Shown here piece by piece: positions 60,423 to 64,000 of a stretch of 64,000 nt of DNA. The DNA lies in the NCBI RefSeq assembly GCF_013410665.1, contig NZ_JACCFM010000001.1:2728001-2792000 (forward strand), written 5' to 3'. The position numbers and the translations under genes were made by a program. Below the pieces are notes generated by a model. The model worked only from the letters and a program-made list of their open reading frames with translations, searched no databases and was not told the DNA's origin. Origin of the DNA: Leifsonia psychrotolerans. GTDB taxonomy: Bacteria > Actinomycetota > Actinomycetes > Actinomycetales > Microbacteriaceae. Positions within the stretch are counted from its first letter, which is position 1, and each line of letters begins with the position of its first letter.

Positions 60423-61028
60423 ATGGCTACTGTTCTCGCATGGCTAGCCGGATCCGGTGTTGTGCAAGGGATCATCATGGGCGCCACTCTGTCGTTCCTG
60501 ACCGCGATCCTCATCCTGAACGCCGTGGGCCGAAGAATCACAACGACCGTCAACGGGTGGAGCGCCATCCGTGCCTGCGGCCAAGCTGACAACGGACTCC
60601 TCGTGCGCGCCGCCTGCGCCAAAGCGCTGCCGCTGGTCAACGTTTTTGAGGAGGCCGCGTATTGGACGACGACGACGGATGCCTCCGGGCAGAAGCTGGC
60701 CGGCCGATATGGCTACGTCCTGCGCTTTGCAGCCGGGCAGCTTCCGCCGAATGACGCCTTCTGGTCGCTCACTCCGACCGATGTCGCCGGGTACATGGTG
60801 AACAATTCCGCTCACCGCTCGAGTGTGGGCGACCGTTCGAATCTCGCAAAAAATGTCGACGGCTCGGTCGATATCTACCTTCAGCATCAGGCCCCGGCCG
60901 GGCGCGAGCGCAACTGGCTGCCCACTCCGGCCGCAGACTTCAAGCTGATGCTCCGCGTGTACCTGCCCGGTGGGTCGATTCTCGACGGCACGTATCAGGT
61001 GCCGCCCGTCGTCAAGGAGCTGAGATGA
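60423..61028 (+). CDS. DUF1214 domain protein with membrane anchor
   Basis: The protein is 201 aa. An N-terminal membrane segment (GIIMGATLSFLTAILILNAVG) is followed by a beta-rich DUF1214 domain (YGYVLRFAAGQLPPNDAFWSLTPTDV, VDIYLQHQAP, FKLMLRVYLPGGSILDGTYQVPPV). It is typically encoded beside a DUF1254 protein, as here. Its end overlaps the next ATG. Function unknown; the pair resembles the two halves of a cell-envelope DUF1254/DUF1214 protein. Confidence 0.87.
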   Translation: MATVLAWLAGSGVVQGIIMGATLSFLTAILILNAVGRRITTTVNGWSAIRACGQADNGLLVRAACAKALPLVNVFEEAAYWTTTTDASGQKLAGRYGYVLRFAAGQLPPNDAFWSLTPTDVAGYMVNNSAHRSSVGDRSNLAKNVDGSVDIYLQHQAPAGRERNWLPTPAADFKLMLRVYLPGGSILDGTYQVPPVVKELR

Positions 61029-61687
61029 ACCGTCTCATTCTGAGGAACGGCCCTCGCGTTACAGCTGTCATCCTGATCATTTTTGCCTTTGTCGTCTACC
61101 AGCGGATCTCTCGCGGATGGAGCGACGTCGTCGTACTCGCCATCGCCGCAGTCATCGTGTGGGCGATCGGCGTACCGGCGTTCATCCTGCTCTGGCCGCG
61201 TCTGACGGTCGGCGGCTATAAGAGGGCGATCGTCAAGCGTGGCTTCGGTGCCGGCCCGATCCCCGTGAACACCCTGTACGCCGTGCCCCACACCTCTTCC
61301 CCGACCGGATCGTATGGGAGCCTGATGGCCACCGGAGCCGACGACTTGCTCTACCTGGGCGGCTGGCTCGACGTGAGGGGCGGGCCCCACGTGCTGCACG
61401 TGCCCAACATGGCCGGCCGCTACTACAACGTGCAGTTCACCGATCCGTCGGATGGCGCCAATTTTGCCTACGTTGGCACACGGACGACGGGAACCGAGGC
61501 CGGCGATTATCTTCTCACCGGGCCCGGCTGGACGGGCACCGTTCCGAACGGCCTGACACGGATCGCCGTGCCGCACACTTCCGCCCTCGTCATCGGCCGC
61601 GTCTTCGTTGCGAGCGAGAGCGACCTTCCGGTTGCCTACTCGTTGGCGCAGCAAATCCAGCTGGCGCCGCTCACTCAGCAGCGCTGA
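61025..61687 (+). CDS. DUF1254 domain protein with membrane anchors
   Basis: The protein is 220 aa with two N-terminal membrane segments (VILIIFAFVVYQRIS and VVVLAIAAVIVWAIGVPAFILLW). A DUF1254 domain follows (TLYAVPHTSSPTGSYGSLMATGADDLLYLGGWLDV, YYNVQFTDPSDG). It forms a two-gene unit with the DUF1214 gene through an ATGA overlap. Last host gene before the integrated element. Confidence 0.87.
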   Translation: MNRLILRNGPRVTAVILIIFAFVVYQRISRGWSDVVVLAIAAVIVWAIGVPAFILLWPRLTVGGYKRAIVKRGFGAGPIPVNTLYAVPHTSSPTGSYGSLMATGADDLLYLGGWLDVRGGPHVLHVPNMAGRYYNVQFTDPSDGANFAYVGTRTTGTEAGDYLLTGPGWTGTVPNGLTRIAVPHTSALVIGRVFVASESDLPVAYSLAQQIQLAPLTQQR

Positions 61688-61842
61688 ACGAATCAAGCCT
61701 CGTTCGACCAGTGCACCCCACACCAACAGTGTCAGCGCATCCGTCGACTCTCGCCAATGCGGTCGAGTTCCGCTCGCGCACCTGCACAATTCGACCGCAG
61801 CGGACGAAGTGGGCGGGCCGGACACCGTGCGGACACAACAAA

Positions 61843-61870
61843 AAACCCCGTCTCTATCGAGACGGGGTTT
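61843..61870 (-). terminator. Intrinsic terminator of the tRNA-Arg gene (host side)
   Basis: AAACCCCGTCTC / GAGACGGGGTTT form a perfect 12-bp stem with a 4-base loop. On the minus strand it is followed by a T-rich run and stands five bases past the tRNA 3' end. It remained with the host chromosome when the element inserted. Confidence 0.88.
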
Positions 61871-61875
61871 ATCTG

Positions 61876-61920
61876 TGCGCCCGGAGGGATTCGAACCCCC
61901 AACCTTCTGTTCCGTAGTCC
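61876..61920 (-). other. Attachment site: duplicated 3' part of tRNA-Arg(ACG)
   Basis: Read on the minus strand this is the anticodon loop CTACGGA, the 3' anticodon strand ACAGA, the variable region, the T-arm with GGTTCGAATCC, and acceptor CGGGCGC plus A73. No CCA is encoded. The 5' half (acceptor, D-arm, 5' anticodon strand) is absent: sequence upstream of the loop does not pair. Such 3' fragments are what tyrosine integrases leave opposite the reconstituted tRNA gene, so the element lies to the right. Confidence 0.85.
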
Positions 61921-62011
61921 ACCCTCCGAACAGGGCGAGCCCGGCGCCGCTCGTTGCCCCGTTCTTGCTCGCGTTTGCCCTGGTCAACGCGGCCATTCAG
62001 GGGGTACGCGC

Positions 62012-62344
62012 ATGAACGAGCGAGTGCTCGACGGCTACGCCTGCACCGAGTGCCACGCTGAGCCCGAGCGCATGGTGCCGGCCGGATTCGGTGAGCGCGG
62101 CCAGCTGTTCCGCTGCGCCGACGGATGCGGCCCGAGGATCGAGTGCAAGCTCTGCGCTGCTACCTTCGAGGGCGACCGCACCGAGGCCCGGCGGGCACAC
62201 TGGGAGCCGTTCTCGACCAGCACGCAGCACGACCTCGACCACGGCCCGATGGTCTGCACCGACTGCATCGGGCATCTGCTCGAAGGACTGCTCGACGCCA
62301 TGCGCAAAGCACCGGCGTCCGCTTGGACGGGGGCGCACCTATGA
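62012..62344 (+). CDS. Small cysteine-rich phage protein
   Basis: The protein is 110 aa from ATG 62012. Cys/His pairs suggest zinc-ribbon binding: YACTECHAE, FRCADGCGPRIECKLCAATF and VCTDCIGHLL, with an intervening HDLDHG. No known family is recognised. The upstream frame to 61757 runs through the att site and host DNA and is not considered part of it. The stop overlaps the next start (ATGA). Confidence 0.65.
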   Translation: MNERVLDGYACTECHAEPERMVPAGFGERGQLFRCADGCGPRIECKLCAATFEGDRTEARRAHWEPFSTSTQHDLDHGPMVCTDCIGHLLEGLLDAMRKAPASAWTGAHL

Positions 62345-62766
62345 GCATGATGACTGGCTGGTGGCGTTCAACCGTAGATCGCCACGAGGAGGCCGCTGCG
62401 CGCGGCGAGCACGACGAGCATTGCGAATGGCGAAGCGTTGAACTGGACGGCATCACTGTCGGAGTGTTCGGGCTGTGTCACTGCTCGAAGCGCCGACGCG
62501 AAGCGAAGGGGTTCGGCGAGCTGCCCACCGATGATCTCTATTTCCCACCGCCATCGTGCACCCGCTGTGACGAAGATCTCCACTTCGACGAGGGGTGGTA
62601 CTGCGAGACGTGCTGCGTGCGGTGGAGCGAACGCGGTGACGAGCCCGAGTTCACAGACACATACGGCGACGATCTCGCTGCGGAGAGCGCAGCTTGGGAG
62701 GCGGCGGCTACAGCTAGGCATAGCGCCACCCGTTCCGAGACCCCCAACCACGAGATTGGGGACTAG
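62341..62766 (+). CDS. Small cysteine-rich phage protein
   Basis: The protein is 141 aa. It has an N-terminal basic/acidic region and Cys clusters (GLCHCSKRR; SCTRCDEDLHFDEGWYCETCCVRW) that look like a zinc ribbon. It is translationally coupled to the preceding gene, and the integrase follows within six bases. Role unknown; early regulatory or excisionase-like functions are possible but unsupported. Confidence 0.65.
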   Translation: MSMMTGWWRSTVDRHEEAAARGEHDEHCEWRSVELDGITVGVFGLCHCSKRRREAKGFGELPTDDLYFPPPSCTRCDEDLHFDEGWYCETCCVRWSERGDEPEFTDTYGDDLAAESAAWEAAATARHSATRSETPNHEIGD

Positions 62767-62771
62767 CGCCC

Positions 62772-63620
62772 ATGCCTCGGGGGGTTCAGGCAAAACCATA
62801 CGGTTATCAGATGTTCTCTGATGATTGGGCGAAAGCCATTGATGACTATCTCGACGTGCAGCGCGCCGGAGGGTCGCCGAGCACCACGCTCGGCTCACGC
62901 CGGCAGCACCTACAACACCTCGCCCGGCGCGTCGACGCCGCCGGGCCGTGGGCGGTCACCGCTGACCAGCTCGTGCAGTACGCGTCGAAACAAGTCTGGA
63001 TGCCCGAGACCCGGCGAGGCCGACGGTCGTCGTTTCGGAGCTTCTACGGGTGGGCGGTGGCGGTGGGCAGGGTCGACGAAAATATCTCGCTTGCTCTGCC
63101 CCGAGTGAAGGCTCAGCAGGGCAAGGCCCGCCCGATCCCGGATCGGCTCTACAAGGCCGCACTCGCGTTCGCTGACGACCGCGTGAGCTTAATCCTGCGG
63201 CTCGCGCACGACGCGGGCCTGCGCCGTGGTGAGATCGCGGTAATCCATACCCACGACGTGTTTGAAGACCTCGACGGCTGGTCCCTGCTCGTGCACGGCA
63301 AGGGCGGCAAAGAACGCTACGTGCCTCTGACGAACCGCCTAGCCCTCGACCTGCGCACGCTACCGATTGGGTGGGCGTTCCCCGGCGACGAGGCCGGACA
63401 CCTCTCGGCACGATGGGTCGGCAAGCTCGCCACGAAAGCTCTGCCGGAGCCGTGGACGATCCACACGCTGCGGCACAGCTTCGCCTCGCGCACGTACGTC
63501 GAGAGTGACCTGTTCGTTGTGCAGGAGCTACTGGGGCACGCTTCACCCGCGACGACACGCATCTACGTGAAGGTGCCCAACGCCGCCCTACGGCGCGCTG
63601 TCCTCGCTGCCGCCTCCTGA
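62772..63620 (+). CDS. Tyrosine recombinase/integrase
   Basis: The protein is 282 aa. N-terminal SAM-like core-binding domain (about 15-105), then a catalytic domain with Arg151 (AGLRRGEI), Lys180 (GKGGKERYVPL), His231/Arg234 (HTLRHSF), His256 (LLGHAS) and the nucleophile Tyr265 (TRIYVKV). All catalytic residues are present, so it should be active. It probably integrates at the anticodon-loop-to-3'-end segment of tRNA-Arg(ACG). The 3' end overlaps a minus-strand membrane protein gene by 33 bases. Confidence 0.94.
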   Translation: MPRGVQAKPYGYQMFSDDWAKAIDDYLDVQRAGGSPSTTLGSRRQHLQHLARRVDAAGPWAVTADQLVQYASKQVWMPETRRGRRSSFRSFYGWAVAVGRVDENISLALPRVKAQQGKARPIPDRLYKAALAFADDRVSLILRLAHDAGLRRGEIAVIHTHDVFEDLDGWSLLVHGKGGKERYVPLTNRLALDLRTLPIGWAFPGDEAGHLSARWVGKLATKALPEPWTIHTLRHSFASRTYVESDLFVVQELLGHASPATTRIYVKVPNAALRRAVLAAAS

Positions 63621-63794
63621 CATGGTCGACGTGTTCGCGGTCGGCATCACGTTCAGCACGACCGCGCCGAGCCCCGCCCACATGGCGACCTCGTTCGCGC
63701 TCATGAAGCCGTAGAACGCGACGACGGCTCCCGCTGCGATCAGCACCCGGTACAGGTACGCGCGGGCCTTCTGGCTGGGCATCTTGGGTTTCAT
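63588..63794 (-). CDS. Small phage membrane protein (holin-like)
   Basis: The protein is 68 aa from ATG 63794. A basic N-terminus (MKPKMPSQKARAYLYR) is followed by two membrane segments (VLIAAGAVVAFYGFMSA and VAMWAGLGAVVLNVMP) and a Ser/Gly-rich tail. Size and topology resemble small holins of actinophages, but this cannot be proved by eye. ATGA overlap with the upstream gene. Confidence 0.6.
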   Translation of the reverse strand: MKPKMPSQKARAYLYRVLIAAGAVVAFYGFMSANEVAMWAGLGAVVLNVMPTANTSTMSGGGSEDSAP

Positions 63795-63988
63795 GTGAGC
63801 AGTCCTTCCGGTGGTGGTGGTGGCGGGGCCGGTTTGCCCCGGTAGATGTGATTGATCAGGTCTTGGATGTAGAGCCATTGGGCGCGGTTGGTGGCCTCTA
63901 ATTCCTCGACGCGTGCTTCAAGCTCACGGATGCGCTTGCTGCGGCCGCTGAGCCACGCGCCGACGGCGGCGACGACGGCGAGGATCAT
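63791..63988 (-). CDS. Small phage membrane protein with coiled coil
   Basis: The protein is at least 65 aa. An N-terminal membrane helix (MILAVVAAVGAWLSG) is followed by a coiled coil (RIRELEARVEELEATNRAQW) and a Pro-rich tail. The frame is open to the window edge (GVLAM precedes this ATG), so the real start may lie beyond 64000. Often found next to holin and lysin genes. Confidence 0.6.
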   Translation of the reverse strand: MILAVVAAVGAWLSGRSKRIRELEARVEELEATNRAQWLYIQDLINHIYRGKPAPPPPPPEGLLT

Positions 63989-64000
63989 CGCGAGGACCCC

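Larger units (their letters stand above)
61876..64000 (+). mobile_element. Left end of a tRNA-Arg-integrated prophage-like element
   Basis: The interval starts at the tRNA fragment and contains two cysteine-rich small proteins, a tyrosine integrase 850 bases from the site, and two small membrane proteins on the opposite strand that resemble those beside lysin genes in actinophages. The element continues beyond the window. An intact tRNA-Arg(ACG) is expected at the far end. Confidence 0.78.

Noticed and set aside
61711..61917. Small plus-strand ORF ending CARRDSNPQPSVP
   Set aside because: It is a translation of the tRNA complement, a common false peptide in annotations.
61876..61950. Complete tRNA-Arg gene on the minus strand
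   Set aside because: Only the 3' part fits. Upstream bases do not form the 5' anticodon strand, D-arm or acceptor, so it is a fragment.
61608..62015. 135-aa ORF crossing the attachment site, ending RASPAPLVAPFLLAFALVNAAIQGVRA in two blocks
   Set aside because: It joins host and phage DNA across the tRNA fragment. The last 27 codons could be the tail of a phage gene cut by integration, but there is no start inside the element that I can support.

Overview
The window is high-GC, gene-dense DNA that looks like the chromosome of a Microbacteriaceae-type actinobacterium. The evidence is menaquinone genes, a system II cytochrome c biogenesis operon, a 32-residue bS22-like ribosomal protein, a DUF7882 protein, a short archaeal-type AspRS, GTG/TTG starts and many ATGA stop/start overlaps. 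Everything here was read by eye; no searches were run.

Layout. 1-6650: menaquinone genes menA, menE and menB (minus) and menC (plus), with a group 2 sigma-70 factor and two small proteins between them. 6650-6980: tandem repeats between convergent genes. 6982-11661: a minus-strand operon of histidine phosphatase, TlpA/ResA-like lipoprotein, CcdA, ResB and CcsB. 11725-28660: housekeeping and small genes: aspS, a PD-(D/E)XK-like protein, a cell-wall-anchored lamin-tail protein, a glutaredoxin-like protein, HAD hydrolase, bS22, an ArsR regulator, the TrkH/TrkA potassium system, proC, a CDF transporter, tadA, upp, a winged-helix regulator behind a Cys-rich leader ORF, and a MarR regulator. 28697-35364: a gamma-glutamyl-polyamine catabolic operon (permease, FadR-type regulator, glutamine-synthetase-like ligase, aldehyde dehydrogenase, SDR, gamma-Glu-GABA hydrolase). 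35504-40754: SMR efflux protein, MgtC, and a spermidine/iron-type ABC importer, followed by a probable YidC gene remnant.

41127-59334 is the most interesting part. It is a large nucleoside-salvage locus: nucleoside hydrolase, UTRA-type GntR regulator, SDR, nucleoside phosphorylase, a bifunctional class II aldolase/SDR, a BMP-type nucleoside ABC importer, an MtnA-like aldose-1-phosphate isomerase, an MFS exporter-like protein, an MTA/SAH-type deaminase and a stand-alone class II aldolase. Together these can be read as a kinase-free route: import nucleoside, deaminate, phosphorolyse, isomerise, then aldol-cleave to DHAP plus an aldehyde, as in the DHAP shunt for 5'-deoxyadenosine and methylthioadenosine. 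The three divergent or operon-head promoters share a GTCmTAyAAC motif that is a candidate operator for the GntR protein. A two-level tandem repeat array of about 1.9 kb (47535-49440) sits inside the locus.

59400-61687: an MDR oxidoreductase and a DUF1214/DUF1254 pair. 61876-64000: the left end of an integrated prophage-like element. It starts at a duplicated 3' fragment of a tRNA-Arg(ACG) gene and carries two cysteine-rich small proteins, a tyrosine integrase and two small phage-like membrane proteins, and it runs off the window.

Two repeat families mark the intergenic spaces. One is a palindromic GAGCAGTTGTTG element (three copies). The other is a TCGAGCCTGTCGAGA / TCTCGACACGCTCGA inverted-repeat family, found as tandem arrays between convergent genes at 6.65-6.98 kb and 47.5-49.4 kb.
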